Source: Sphingopyxis sp.
GTDB taxonomy: Bacteria > Pseudomonadota > Alphaproteobacteria > Sphingomonadales > Sphingomonadaceae
DNA: 64,000 nt
Direction: 5' to 3'
NCBI RefSeq assembly: GCF_016463645.1
Contig: NZ_JAEMQX010000003.1
Span: forward strand, 1 to 64,000
Position 1 is the first letter of the stretch; every line of letters begins with the position of its first letter. A program made the translations under genes and the position numbers. This document shows, piece after piece, positions 1 to 8,654 of this stretch. A model generated the notes under the pieces. That model made no database searches. It was not told the origin of the DNA and was given only the letters and a program-made list of their open reading frames with translations.

Positions 1-736
1 TTTCGTCGCGGTTCCACATCGCGGTGACCAGCCCGACATCGACGAGCGGATCGGCCAAGGTTGCCATCTCCCAGTCGAGGATCGCCAGCACCTTCGGCTC
101 GGCCATATCCATCAGCACATTGTCGAGATGATAGTCGCAATGGACGATCCGCACCGCTTCGGGCGCCGGCGCGTTATCGGCGAGCCATGCCCCAAGCGTT
201 TCGATCAACGGGAGTTCGCGAACCGCGTGCGCCGCTCGCACCGCGCGCCATCGCTCGATCTGGCGGCCGACGAAGTTCCGCGCCTTGTCGGCGTCGCCCA
301 GCCCGGCCGGAACCGGTTTGATCGCATGGACGCTGGCGATGGCGTCGATCAACGCGCGACCGACGGCGTCGCGTGTCGCGACATCGTCCGCATAGCCATC
401 CGGCAGCGTATCGGTGATCGCGGCGCCGCGCACGAAGCGCGTCAGGGAAAAGGGCACGCCGAGTACGTCCGGATCGTCGCAGAACAGGATGGGTTCCGCG
501 ACCGGCGCCTTTCCCGCGATCGCCGAAATGAACCGATACTCACGCGCGATGCCGGCGCTGGCGAGGTTGGACACGGTATCGGCCGGCGGATGCCGCAGCA
601 CCATCGGGCCGCTCGCGCTTTCGACCAGACTCGTGACATTGGCGTTGCCGCCGGTCAGAGGGCGGATGATCCGCGCATCGGCAATCCCCGCCTCATCCTC
701 CAGCCAGCGGGCGAGCCGCTCGGCCGGATCGCTCAC
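1..736 (-). CDS. APH-type phosphotransferase-fold protein (partial, runs off the left edge)
   Basis: Reading leftward from a GTG at 736, the translation carries the aminoglycoside-phosphotransferase/choline-kinase signature: an N-terminal TGGNANVT nucleotide loop, the catalytic loop HCDYHLDNVL and the metal-binding stretch ILDWEMATLADPLVDVG near the left edge. Homologues next to acyl-CoA dehydrogenases (ACAD10/11-like) are thought to phosphorylate hydroxyacyl-CoA or other hydroxylated substrates rather than drugs; that role is inferred here. The start overlaps the stop of the upstream SDR gene by four bases (GTGA), so the two are translationally coupled and belong to the receptor-SDR-kinase operon. 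The C-terminal part lies outside the window. Confidence 0.85.
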   Translation of the reverse strand, partial: MSDPAERLARWLEDEAGIADARIIRPLTGGNANVTSLVESASGPMVLRHPPADTVSNLASAGIAREYRFISAIAGKAPVAEPILFCDDPDVLGVPFSLTRFVRGAAITDTLPDGYADDVATRDAVGRALIDAIASVHAIKPVPAGLGDADKARNFVGRQIERWRAVRAAHAVRELPLIETLGAWLADNAPAPEAVRIVHCDYHLDNVLMDMAEPKVLAILDWEMATLADPLVDVGLVTAMWNRDE

Positions 737-1467
737 AATCTGCACAGCAGGCCGCCGTCGTTGGAGATGATCGAGCCGGTCATATAGGGCGACCCCGCCA
801 CCCACCAGACGACGTCGGCCAGTTCCTCGGCCGTGCCTTCGCGGCCCAGCGGAATGGCTGCCACCAATTTGGCCTTCGCGCGCGCCGATATGCCCGCCGT
901 CATTTCGGTCGATGTCATGCCCGGAATGACCAGATTGACGCGGATACCGCGACGCGCCAGCTCGACCGCCAGCACCTGGGTAAGACCCGCGAGCCCGGCC
1001 TTTGACGCGCCATAAGCCGCGTCGCCGGAAAAGCCGCGCAAACCCACGATCGCACCGATATTCACGACCGACCCGCCCTCGCCCAGATAGGGCAGAGCCG
1101 CCCGCACGAAGTTGAGCGGCCCCGACAGGTTGGTATCGAGCACCGCCTGCCAATCGTCCGGCGCGAGCGAGCCGATCAATCCGCCGCGATGCAGCCCGGC
1201 ATTGTTGACAAGCACATCGATGCCTCCCCAACGCTCCGCGACCTCCGCGCAGGCGCGCGTCACGGACGCCGGATCGGTCACATCCGCCACAAGACCGATC
1301 GCATTCTCTCCGATCGCCTTCGCCTGCGCGTCGATATCCTTGCCGCGCGCGACAAGCGCGACCTTGTCCCCTTTGCTCGCGGCCAGGCGGGCGATCGCGA
1401 GGCCGAGGCCTCGCGATGCGCCCGTAACCACCCAACGGCGCTGTTCTGGATTCGACGTCTTGACCAT
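733..1467 (-). CDS. Short-chain dehydrogenase/reductase, catalytic Ser replaced by Ala
   Basis: A 244-residue classical SDR, FabG-like. The NAD(P)-binding motif TGASRGLG is at about residues 15-22, NNAG follows at the end of beta-4, and YGASK holds the catalytic Tyr and Lys. The position of the catalytic Ser (IGSVVG in E. coli FabG) reads IGAIVG here, with an unambiguous GCG codon, so the usual tetrad is incomplete. The protein may be a weakly active or non-catalytic SDR, or use another residue. It lies between the TonB receptor gene (13 nt upstream) and the APH-fold gene (4-nt overlap), so it probably acts on the substrate imported by that receptor. Confidence 0.9.
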   Translation of the reverse strand: MVKTSNPEQRRWVVTGASRGLGLAIARLAASKGDKVALVARGKDIDAQAKAIGENAIGLVADVTDPASVTRACAEVAERWGGIDVLVNNAGLHRGGLIGSLAPDDWQAVLDTNLSGPLNFVRAALPYLGEGGSVVNIGAIVGLRGFSGDAAYGASKAGLAGLTQVLAVELARRGIRVNLVIPGMTSTEMTAGISARAKAKLVAAIPLGREGTAEELADVVWWVAGSPYMTGSIISNDGGLLCRL

Positions 1468-1479
1468 GCCGCGTCCCGC

Positions 1480-3747
1480 TCAGAAGGCCTGGGTCACGGC
1501 GACGCCCCACGTCCGCCGGGGACGCGGCGCGGCATAGCTCCACACGCCCTGCACGTCGTATCCGATCGTCCAGCCCTTTTCGTTGGCCAGATTCTTGCCG
1601 AACAGGCTGACCGTTGTCTTGTTGAAACGGGCGTTGATCGACGCGTCGACCAGATACTGTCCGCTGTTGCGCAGGTTCGGGTTGTTGAGGAAGGTGATCT
1701 CGTGCCCGCCGACATAATGGACGTCGCCGGACACCCACGCCGATGCGTTGCTGCCGATATCGGCCTCATAGGTTCCGCCGAGGCTCCACGTCCATTTCGG
1801 GGCCCGGCGGATCTTGAGGAAGCTCGCATCGATCGGCGTTCCGGTGCTGTAGATGTCGCCGACGAAATCCTTGTATTTCGCATCGAGATAGCCGAGATTG
1901 CCGTTGAGCGTGAAACCATCGGCGACGCGCGCGGTGAGGTCGAGTTCGAACCCCTTGAGTTCCGCCGACGCCGCGTTGATCGTGCGGTTTTCGCGCCCGG
2001 TCGAAGTCCCCGGCGCGGGCACGTCGAGATCCTGCTGCATATCGTCATATTTCATCAGGAACGCCGCGCCGTTCAGGCGCACGCGTCCGTTCGCGAATTC
2101 GGTCTTGAACCCGGCCTCATAGTTATCGAGTGTTTCGGGATCATAGGGAATCGTCGCCGCGCCGATCGTCGACGGCCGCCCGTTGAAGCCGCCGCCACGA
2201 TAGCCGCGCGACCAGAGGGCATAGATCATCGCTTCGTCGGTGATTTCATAACGAACCGAAACGCGCGGCGTGAACTTCGACCAGCTCTTCCTGACCGGAT
2301 CGGCCATGACGATGACACCCGGCGCGCTTCCCGTCGGATTTTCCTCGACCGTCGTGTCATAAAAGAAGATCGGCAGGTCGTTGACGATGCTCGACTTCCT
2401 GTCCTTGGTATAGCGCGCGCCGACCGTCAGCGTCAGCCGGTCGACGATCTCGTAATCGGCTTCGCCATAGATCGCCCACGACTTGTTGGTTTGCCTGACG
2501 TCCTGCGCGCTGGTGAGCAGCGGCGGGCCGGCGAAGCCGATATAATTCTTGAGATTGATCGTGTAGCGCGAATCCCAGAGGTAACCGCCAAGAACAAAGG
2601 TCAGCGGCCCCGATCCGCCCTTGGTCAGACGCAGTTCATTCGTCGTCTGGCGCCAGCGCGCCGGCCGGTCGGTGTGATAAAGCGTCTCCGGTCCGGCATC
2701 GAAATCCTGATTGATTTCCTCATCGGTTTTCAGCCAGCCGAAAATATAGTCGACCTGCATGTCGGATCCGAGGTCATAGGTCGCCTTGGCGATCGCCATG
2801 TCGAGCTTGAACGTCGCATTCTTCTCGAGCCGGCCGTCGGATACGCTGACATAGCGATCGCCCGAGGTCGGCACGCCCGGCGCGGGCGAGCATTGGTTAT
2901 AGGCCGTGCAGAACAGGTCGGTCGGGCGGTTGACCGCGAGCAGCTGCGGCGGATCCTGCTTCGTCTTCTGATGATCATAGCTGAGCTGGATGTCGAGATT
3001 GTCGGTCGGCTCGAACAGCAGCGCGCCCGAGATGGCGTAAAATTCGGACCGCTGCCCGTCCTGGTTCTGGAAGCGGTTGAAGATATAGCCGTCGGACTTC
3101 TCGTACGCCCCGCTGACCTTGACCGCGACATTGTCGGTCAGGCCGGTGCTGGCAACGCCTTCGACCTTCCAGCTGTCGAAACGACCATAGGTGAGCCGCG
3201 CCTTGCCGGTCAGGTCATAGGTCGGACGCGAGCGCGCGAGATTGATGACGCCGCCCGTGGCGTTGCGTCCGAACAATGTGCCCTGCGGACCGCGCAGCAC
3301 TTCGACGCGGTCGATGTCGATCGCCTTCAGCAAGCTGCCCGAGCTCTGGCCGATATAGACATCGTCGAATACGACGCCGACCGCGGGGTCGACCGACTTT
3401 TCGACGTCGGCGACGCCGATGCCGCGGATATAGACCGCAGCCACGCCGCCGGGCCCCTGCTGCGTATCGTCAATAACGATGTTGGGTGACGAGTCGGCAA
3501 AGTCGCGAACGTCGGAATCGAAACGCCGGTCGAGCTCACCCGCCGACAGCGCGCTGATCGACGCAGGCACGTCCTGCATACTCTCCTCGCGCTTGCGCGC
3601 GGTGACGACGATTTCCTCGAGCCCCCCGGACGAGGCCGCCCGCGTTTCGCCGGCGGCTTCCTGCGCGCTGGCGATCGATGCCGGACATAAAATGACTGCT
3701 GCGGTGGCCAGAAGGCGCACGGATTTCACGCGATCGATCATGATCAT
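1480..3747 (-). CDS. TonB-dependent outer-membrane receptor
   Basis: A 755-residue receptor with a signal peptide (positively charged start, then an alanine-rich hydrophobic stretch ending near ASAQ). A TonB-box-like IVVTARKREESMQDVP is followed by a plug domain (EVLRGPQGTLFGRNATGGVINL) and a beta-barrel ending in an aromatic-terminated strand (VTQAF). This is the Sphingomonad type used for hydrophobic or aromatic/terpenoid substrates rather than only siderophores. It is the first gene of a leftward operon with the SDR and APH-fold genes and diverges from the SDR/acyl-CoA dehydrogenase operon at 4017. Substrate is not deducible. Confidence 0.95.
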   Translation of the reverse strand: MIMIDRVKSVRLLATAAVILCPASIASAQEAAGETRAASSGGLEEIVVTARKREESMQDVPASISALSAGELDRRFDSDVRDFADSSPNIVIDDTQQGPGGVAAVYIRGIGVADVEKSVDPAVGVVFDDVYIGQSSGSLLKAIDIDRVEVLRGPQGTLFGRNATGGVINLARSRPTYDLTGKARLTYGRFDSWKVEGVASTGLTDNVAVKVSGAYEKSDGYIFNRFQNQDGQRSEFYAISGALLFEPTDNLDIQLSYDHQKTKQDPPQLLAVNRPTDLFCTAYNQCSPAPGVPTSGDRYVSVSDGRLEKNATFKLDMAIAKATYDLGSDMQVDYIFGWLKTDEEINQDFDAGPETLYHTDRPARWRQTTNELRLTKGGSGPLTFVLGGYLWDSRYTINLKNYIGFAGPPLLTSAQDVRQTNKSWAIYGEADYEIVDRLTLTVGARYTKDRKSSIVNDLPIFFYDTTVEENPTGSAPGVIVMADPVRKSWSKFTPRVSVRYEITDEAMIYALWSRGYRGGGFNGRPSTIGAATIPYDPETLDNYEAGFKTEFANGRVRLNGAAFLMKYDDMQQDLDVPAPGTSTGRENRTINAASAELKGFELDLTARVADGFTLNGNLGYLDAKYKDFVGDIYSTGTPIDASFLKIRRAPKWTWSLGGTYEADIGSNASAWVSGDVHYVGGHEITFLNNPNLRNSGQYLVDASINARFNKTTVSLFGKNLANEKGWTIGYDVQGVWSYAAPRPRRTWGVAVTQAF

Positions 3748-4016
3748 TTCTCTCCCATCGACGGGCGCATTGGTCGCTCGCAGCCGCTTGTGCGGTTCTC
3801 GTGAGTCACGCTCCGATCAAAGCATGCCTCACTTGTTTGTTATCGACAAGCAAATTTTATTTTCGACGATATGGTCGCAGAAAGAATATGGAATACAACA
3901 CTGATATTGATGTATATTTTTTCCAAAAACGGATCATGAAAATATTCTTGCTTGTTCTCATCTAGTAAGTGTGCAAGAAGATTGGCCAACGATAAATACC
4001 GAATGGGAGAGTGAAT
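3748..4016. promoter_or_regulatory. Divergent promoter region between receptor and SDR operons
   Basis: This 269-base gap is clearly more AT-rich than its surroundings and separates two divergent operons, so it must hold both promoters. An 8-base element ACAAGCAA at 3846-3853 recurs as its exact reverse complement TTGCTTGT at 3948-3955, about 100 bases apart, placing one copy near each operon. This is a candidate pair of regulator half-sites. No regulator gene lies directly beside it. A GGGAGA Shine-Dalgarno at 4005-4010 supports the ATG at 4017. Confidence 0.5.
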
Positions 4017-4769
4017 ATGGCAGACCGGCTAGCCGGCAAGTCGGCCCTGATCTCGGGCGGCGCGAGCGGCCTGGGCGAGGCTCAGGCGATCCTCTACGCC
4101 CGCGAAGGCGCCGCGGTGCTCATCGGCGATGTGCAGGCGGAAAAGGGCCACGCCGTCGTCGCCGCGATCGAAAGCGAAGGCGGCAAGGCGGCCTTCATCC
4201 ATCTCGACGTTTCCGATGCGGGCAATTGGGACGCGGCGGTCGCCGATGCCGTCGCCCGTTTCGGCAAGCTCACGACGCTGGTCAACAATGCCGGCATCTT
4301 CCACCCCGGCGGCATAACCCAAGAAACCCGGCAAGGCTGGGACCGCATGATCGCGATCAATCAGACCGGGGTTTTCCTCGGCATGAAAGCGGCCGCCCCT
4401 GCCCTGCTCGCCTCGGGCAATGCCGCCATCGTCAATGTCAGCTCGCTCTACGGCCTCATCGGAAGCCCCAATGCCATTTCCTATCATGCCTCGAAGGCGG
4501 CAGTGCGCGTGATGGGCAAGGCGGGCGCGCTCGAATTCGCCAGGCAGGGCATAAGGGTCAACACGATCTTCCCTGGCCAGATCAAGACCCCGATCCTCGG
4601 CGACATCACCCCCGAACAGGATGCCGCGATCAAGGCATCGATCCCGATGGGCATCGTGGGCGATCCGATGGATATCGCCTACGCCAGCCTCTACCTCGCG
4701 TCGGACGAGGCGAAATATGTGTCAGGCGCCGAACTCTGGGTCGATGGCGCATGGTACGCGGGGCAATGA
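4017..4769 (+). CDS. Short-chain dehydrogenase/reductase
   Basis: A 250-residue classical SDR with GGASGLG for dinucleotide binding, NNAG, the catalytic Ser in VNVSSLYG and YHASK with the Tyr and Lys. All tetrad residues are present, unlike the SDR at 733-1467. The ATG at 4017 is preferred over a GTG at 4011 because GGGAGA at 4005-4010 has proper spacing only to the ATG. It opens the rightward operon SDR, acyl-CoA dehydrogenase, SnoaL-like, hydrolase, Old Yellow Enzyme. It probably oxidises a secondary alcohol or beta-hydroxyacyl intermediate; the substrate is unknown. Confidence 0.92.
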   Translation: MADRLAGKSALISGGASGLGEAQAILYAREGAAVLIGDVQAEKGHAVVAAIESEGGKAAFIHLDVSDAGNWDAAVADAVARFGKLTTLVNNAGIFHPGGITQETRQGWDRMIAINQTGVFLGMKAAAPALLASGNAAIVNVSSLYGLIGSPNAISYHASKAAVRVMGKAGALEFARQGIRVNTIFPGQIKTPILGDITPEQDAAIKASIPMGIVGDPMDIAYASLYLASDEAKYVSGAELWVDGAWYAGQ

Positions 4770-4800
4770 GCGTGACTCCAAGCGGAAGGACGCTTCACTG

Positions 4801-6093
4801 ATGGCCTGGGATTTTTCGACCGACCCCGAATTCGAGCGGCAGCTCGAATGGATGCGCGGCTTCGTGGCCGAAGAGATCGAACCGCTCGACCTCGTTTTCC
4901 GCGACCCCGCCGCGCATGTCGATCCGCGCTCGCCCGCCGCGCGCGCGATGGCGCCGCTCAAGGAAGAGGTGAAGAAGCGCGGCCTGTGGGCCCGCCACCT
5001 CGGTCCCGAACTCGGCGGTCAGGGCCTCGGCCAGCTCAAACTGGGTTTGATGAACGAGATTCTCGGGCGCAGCCGTTTCGCACCGACGGTGTTCGGGACG
5101 CAGGCGCCCGATACCGGCAACGCCGAAATCCTCGCGCGCTTCGGCACCGCCGAGCAGAAGGCGAAATATCTCCAGCCGTTGCTCGATGGCGAAATCGTCT
5201 CCTGTTACTCGATGACCGAGCCGCAGGCTGGTGCCGACCCCGGCGAATTCACCTGCAAGGCGCGGCTCGACGGCGATCAATGGGTGATCGACGGCGAAAA
5301 ATGGTTCGCGAGCCATGCCTGCATCGCCGAATTCCTGATCGTCATGGTCATCACCGATCCCGATGTGCCGGTGCACGAGGGTTCGACGATGCTGATCGTT
5401 CCGCACGACACGCCGGGGCTCGAGATCGTGCGCAACACCGCGGTCGGGCCGAAGGACGAGATCGGCAGCGGGGTCCATGGCTATCTCCGCTTCACCGACT
5501 GCCGCGTGCCCGAGGCAAGCCGGCTCGGCCCCGTCGGCGAAGGCTTCAAGGTCGCCCAGTCGCGGCTCGGCGGCGGCCGCATCCATCATGCGATGCGCAC
5601 CGTGGGCATGCTGAACAAGGCCATGGATTATATGACCGAGCGCGTCGTGAGCCGGACGACGAAGGGCGAACGGCTGGCCGACAAGCAGATGGTCCAGGAA
5701 AAGATCGCCGACAGCTATACGCAGATTCTGCAGTTCCGGCTGCACGTCCTCTACGCCGCCTGGCTGCTCGACCGCGACAAGGCCTATACGCGCCCGGTAC
5801 GGCGCGAGATCAGCGCGATCAAGGCGGCGATGCCCGGCGTGCTCAAGGACGTCGTCTATCGCGCGCTCCATCTCCACGGTTCGCTCGGCATGTCGAACGA
5901 AACCCCGCTGATGGATATGTGGCAATATGTGCCCGAAATGGGGATCGTCGACGGACCGACCGAGGTTCACAAGATCGGCGTCGCCAAGGACATCTTGCGC
6001 GACGTGGCGCCGTCGGACGGCCCCTTCCCGACCTGTCATGTGCCGACGCGCCTCGCCGTCGCCCGCGAGAAGTTTGCCGCCTACCTCGACTGA
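4801..6093 (+). CDS. Acyl-CoA dehydrogenase family protein
   Basis: About 430 residues, a full three-domain acyl-CoA dehydrogenase. The flavin/substrate loop YSMTEPQAGADPGEF and the WVIDGEKWF strand lie in the middle domain. The C-terminal helical domain has HLHGSLGMSNETPL and DGPTEVHKIGVAKDIL, the ACAD10/11-like variant. It would introduce an alpha,beta double bond into an acyl-CoA with FAD. The start at 4801 (ATG GCC TGG) is used because residues upstream of it only read through the end of the SDR gene. An APH-fold gene, the usual partner of this ACAD subclass, is in the divergent operon. Confidence 0.93.
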   Translation: MAWDFSTDPEFERQLEWMRGFVAEEIEPLDLVFRDPAAHVDPRSPAARAMAPLKEEVKKRGLWARHLGPELGGQGLGQLKLGLMNEILGRSRFAPTVFGTQAPDTGNAEILARFGTAEQKAKYLQPLLDGEIVSCYSMTEPQAGADPGEFTCKARLDGDQWVIDGEKWFASHACIAEFLIVMVITDPDVPVHEGSTMLIVPHDTPGLEIVRNTAVGPKDEIGSGVHGYLRFTDCRVPEASRLGPVGEGFKVAQSRLGGGRIHHAMRTVGMLNKAMDYMTERVVSRTTKGERLADKQMVQEKIADSYTQILQFRLHVLYAAWLLDRDKAYTRPVRREISAIKAAMPGVLKDVVYRALHLHGSLGMSNETPLMDMWQYVPEMGIVDGPTEVHKIGVAKDILRDVAPSDGPFPTCHVPTRLAVAREKFAAYLD

Positions 6094-6117
6094 AGCCCCC
6101 ATCCGCAGGAGTCCGGA

Positions 6118-6579
6118 ATGACCGAAGACATCGAACACCGCCTCGACCGCGTCGAAAGCCGGTTCGCGATGCACGACCTCGTCAGCGATTATTGCCACGG
6201 CTTCGACAAGCGCGACTGGGACCGCTTCGCCGCGATCTGGTGGCCTGACGCGGTCTGGGACATCGGCCCGCCCTTCGGTACCTTCGAGGGCAGCGACGGC
6301 ATCGCGCATGTCACCAGGGATATCCTGTGGGACGCCTGGCTCGCGTCAAGCCACTACACCACCAACCTCGTGATCACCTTAGAAGGGAAAGACCGCGCAA
6401 CGGGGGTATGCGACGTCGATTGCATCGGCACGACGTCGGACGGACAGGCGCAGACGGTCGCCGCCAGCTATTTCGACATTTTCGAACGGCGCGGCGGGGT
6501 CTGGAAGATCGCGCATCGCAAGGTGAAGATGTATCACTTCAACCCGCTGCCCGGCGTCACGCTGTCGCCGCCGGCATAG
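6118..6579 (+). CDS. SnoaL-like / nuclear transport factor 2-fold protein
   Basis: A 153-residue single-domain protein with the SnoaL_4 pattern: an N-terminal helix leading to DLVSDYCHGFDKRDWDRFAAIWWPDAVWDIG, then a curved sheet ending in GVWKIAHRKVKMYHFNPL. Family members include dehydratases, isomerases, cyclases and ring-hydroxylase small subunits. The Asp/His-rich cone suggests an enzyme such as a dehydratase or isomerase acting on a ring compound, but this is inference. AGGAG just before the ATG gives a clear ribosome site. It is co-transcribed with its neighbours. Confidence 0.85.
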   Translation: MTEDIEHRLDRVESRFAMHDLVSDYCHGFDKRDWDRFAAIWWPDAVWDIGPPFGTFEGSDGIAHVTRDILWDAWLASSHYTTNLVITLEGKDRATGVCDVDCIGTTSDGQAQTVAASYFDIFERRGGVWKIAHRKVKMYHFNPLPGVTLSPPA

Positions 6580-6587
6580 GAGCTGAC

Positions 6588-7391
6588 ATGGCCTATCTCG
6601 ATACCGAAGACGGCGGCCGCGTCTATTATGCGCACCACCGCGCGCCCGAATTGCCGGTCGTGCTGATCCACGGCTGGGGCATGTCGGGCGACTATTGGGC
6701 GTCGGCGGTCGAGGCTCTCCTCGCCGACGGTCATGGCGCGATCACCGTCGATCATCGCGGCTGCGGCCGCTCCGACCGCGATTTCACCGACATGTCGATC
6801 GATGCGATCGCGCGCGACGTCGCGGCGATCGTCGAGCGCTGCGGCGCCCCCCGCGTCGCGCTCAACGGCTGGTCGCTCGGCGGCGCCGTTGCGGTCGCGG
6901 CGGCCGGGCTGCTCGGCGAACGCGTCGCGGGGCTTGTCCTGACCTGCGGCGCGTCGCCGCGCTATGTCCAGGGCGAGGGCTTCCCGCACGGCGGCACCGC
7001 CGACGATGTCCTCGGCATTGGCGCCGCAATCACCGCCGACCGCCCCGGCTTCTTCCGCGCCCTTGCCGAGGGCGCGTCGGGCGAAGGCGCGAGCGAGGCG
7101 ATGATCGGCTGGGTCGAACGCGGCTTTATCGCCACGGGTCCGCGCGCCAGCGACACCCTCGCCGGTCTCGCGACGCTCGACCAGCGCGACCTGCTGGCAT
7201 CCTTCGACTTCCCGGTGCTGTCGATCGGCGGCGCCAGGGACAGCATCGCCGACCCCGCCATCGCGGGGTTCGCCGCCAACTGCGCGCGAAACGGTACGCT
7301 GCTCACCCTGGACACCGGCCATTCGCCCCAGCTCGAAGCGCCTTCGGCCTATAACGAGGCATTGCTCGACTTCGTGAGGAAACTCGCTTGA
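6588..7391 (+). CDS. Alpha/beta-fold hydrolase
   Basis: A 267-residue alpha/beta hydrolase. HGWGMSGDYW supplies the oxyanion-hole HG, VDHRGCGRSDR the strand before it, and LNGWSLGGAVAVAAA the nucleophile elbow with catalytic Ser (GWSLGG). An Asp in GGARDSIADP and a His in DTGHSPQLEAP complete the triad. It most likely hydrolyses an ester, lactone or C-C bond in the pathway of this operon. The stop overlaps the ATG of the next gene (TGATG). Confidence 0.9.
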   Translation: MAYLDTEDGGRVYYAHHRAPELPVVLIHGWGMSGDYWASAVEALLADGHGAITVDHRGCGRSDRDFTDMSIDAIARDVAAIVERCGAPRVALNGWSLGGAVAVAAAGLLGERVAGLVLTCGASPRYVQGEGFPHGGTADDVLGIGAAITADRPGFFRALAEGASGEGASEAMIGWVERGFIATGPRASDTLAGLATLDQRDLLASFDFPVLSIGGARDSIADPAIAGFAANCARNGTLLTLDTGHSPQLEAPSAYNEALLDFVRKLA

Positions 7392-8536
7392 TGACCACCG
7401 CGCCGTCCGACGATCTGGCCGCCCTGCTCGCCCCGCTGCACGCCCCCTTCACGTGCAAGTCGCTGAAGGCGCCGAACCGCTTCTGCATGGCGCCGATGTC
7501 GCGTTATTTCGCGCCCGGCGGCGTACTGACCGATGACGGCGCCGAATATTATCGCCGCCGCGCCGCTGCGGGGATCGGTACGATCATTACGGAGGGGACC
7601 GGCGTCGCGATCGACCACACCGTCGCCGCCGACACCGTGCCGATCTTCGCCGGCGAGTCTCCCCTTGCCGCGTGGAAGGGTGCGGTCGACGCCGTCCATG
7701 CCGAGGGCGGCATGTTCGTCCCGCAATTGTGGCACGTCGGCGGCTGCATCGACTTCAATTTTCCCGACTCCCCGCATGCGGAACTGGTCAGCCCGTCGGG
7801 TTTTGCCGGGCCCGACGTGCCGGGCGGCCGCCCGATGACCGAGAAGGACATCGCCGACACCGCCGCCGCCTTCGCCGAATCCGCACGCGAAGCGAAACGG
7901 ATCGGCTGCGACGCGATCGAGCTTCATGGCGCACACGGCTATATTTTCGACCAGTTCTTCTGGGACCGGACGAACCTGCGCAGCGATCGCTACGGCGGAC
8001 CCGACATCGCCGACCGCGCGGCCTTCGCGGCCGAGGTCGTCGCCGCCTGCCGCGAAGCCGTCGGCGAGGATTTCGCGATCATCATGCGCGTGTCGCAATG
8101 GAAGACCTATGATTACGACGTGAAACTGGCGCGCGACCCCGACGAGATGCACCGCTGGCTCGATCCGATGGTCCGCGCGGGTGTCGATATTTTCCACGCC
8201 TCGCAGCGGCGCTTCTGGGAACCCGAATATGAAGGCGACCCGAAAAACCTCGGCGGCTGGATCAAGGAAGTCACCGGCAAACCCGTGGTCACCGTCGGGT
8301 CGATCGGCATGGACCGCGACCTGATGCAGGATTTCGTCGAGGGCATTTCCTCGCCGATGCTCGCCCGGCTTGAGGAGCTCGTGGAGATGTTCGAACGTGG
8401 CGAGTTCGATCTCGTTGCTCTTGGCCGCGTCCTTCTTGCCGATCCGAATTGGCTGGAAAAGGTCGAACAGCAACGCGTCGACGAACTGACGCCGTACGAC
8501 CGTGCAAGAGCGCTCCGGCAATATGAGCATGATTGA
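7391..8536 (+). CDS. Old Yellow Enzyme-family NADH:flavin oxidoreductase
   Basis: A 381-residue FMN TIM-barrel protein. Seen: NRFCMAPMSRYFAPGG near the N-terminus, HGAHGYIFDQFFWDRTNLRSD with the substrate/FMN-binding His pair, and VALGRVLLADPNWLEKV at the phosphate-binding C-terminal end. It lacks the C-terminal NAD(P) domain of 2,4-dienoyl-CoA reductase (FadH), so it is a stand-alone ene-reductase. It probably reduces a conjugated C=C bond in the same pathway as the SnoaL-like protein and dehydrogenase. The ATG at 7391 overlaps the preceding stop; a TTG at 7388 is possible but less likely. It ends the operon. Confidence 0.92.
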   Translation: MTTAPSDDLAALLAPLHAPFTCKSLKAPNRFCMAPMSRYFAPGGVLTDDGAEYYRRRAAAGIGTIITEGTGVAIDHTVAADTVPIFAGESPLAAWKGAVDAVHAEGGMFVPQLWHVGGCIDFNFPDSPHAELVSPSGFAGPDVPGGRPMTEKDIADTAAAFAESAREAKRIGCDAIELHGAHGYIFDQFFWDRTNLRSDRYGGPDIADRAAFAAEVVAACREAVGEDFAIIMRVSQWKTYDYDVKLARDPDEMHRWLDPMVRAGVDIFHASQRRFWEPEYEGDPKNLGGWIKEVTGKPVVTVGSIGMDRDLMQDFVEGISSPMLARLEELVEMFERGEFDLVALGRVLLADPNWLEKVEQQRVDELTPYDRARALRQYEHD

Positions 8537-8654
8537 CGCGGGCGCGGAATTTTGGTGGGTCCAAGGCTGAAAAAGTCGCGCGCCGTTCTCCGCCTCACGG
8601 TGCTGTTGGCCGACTGGCGGCTTCTGGACCGAAAAGGGAAAAAGCAGCCGGTAA

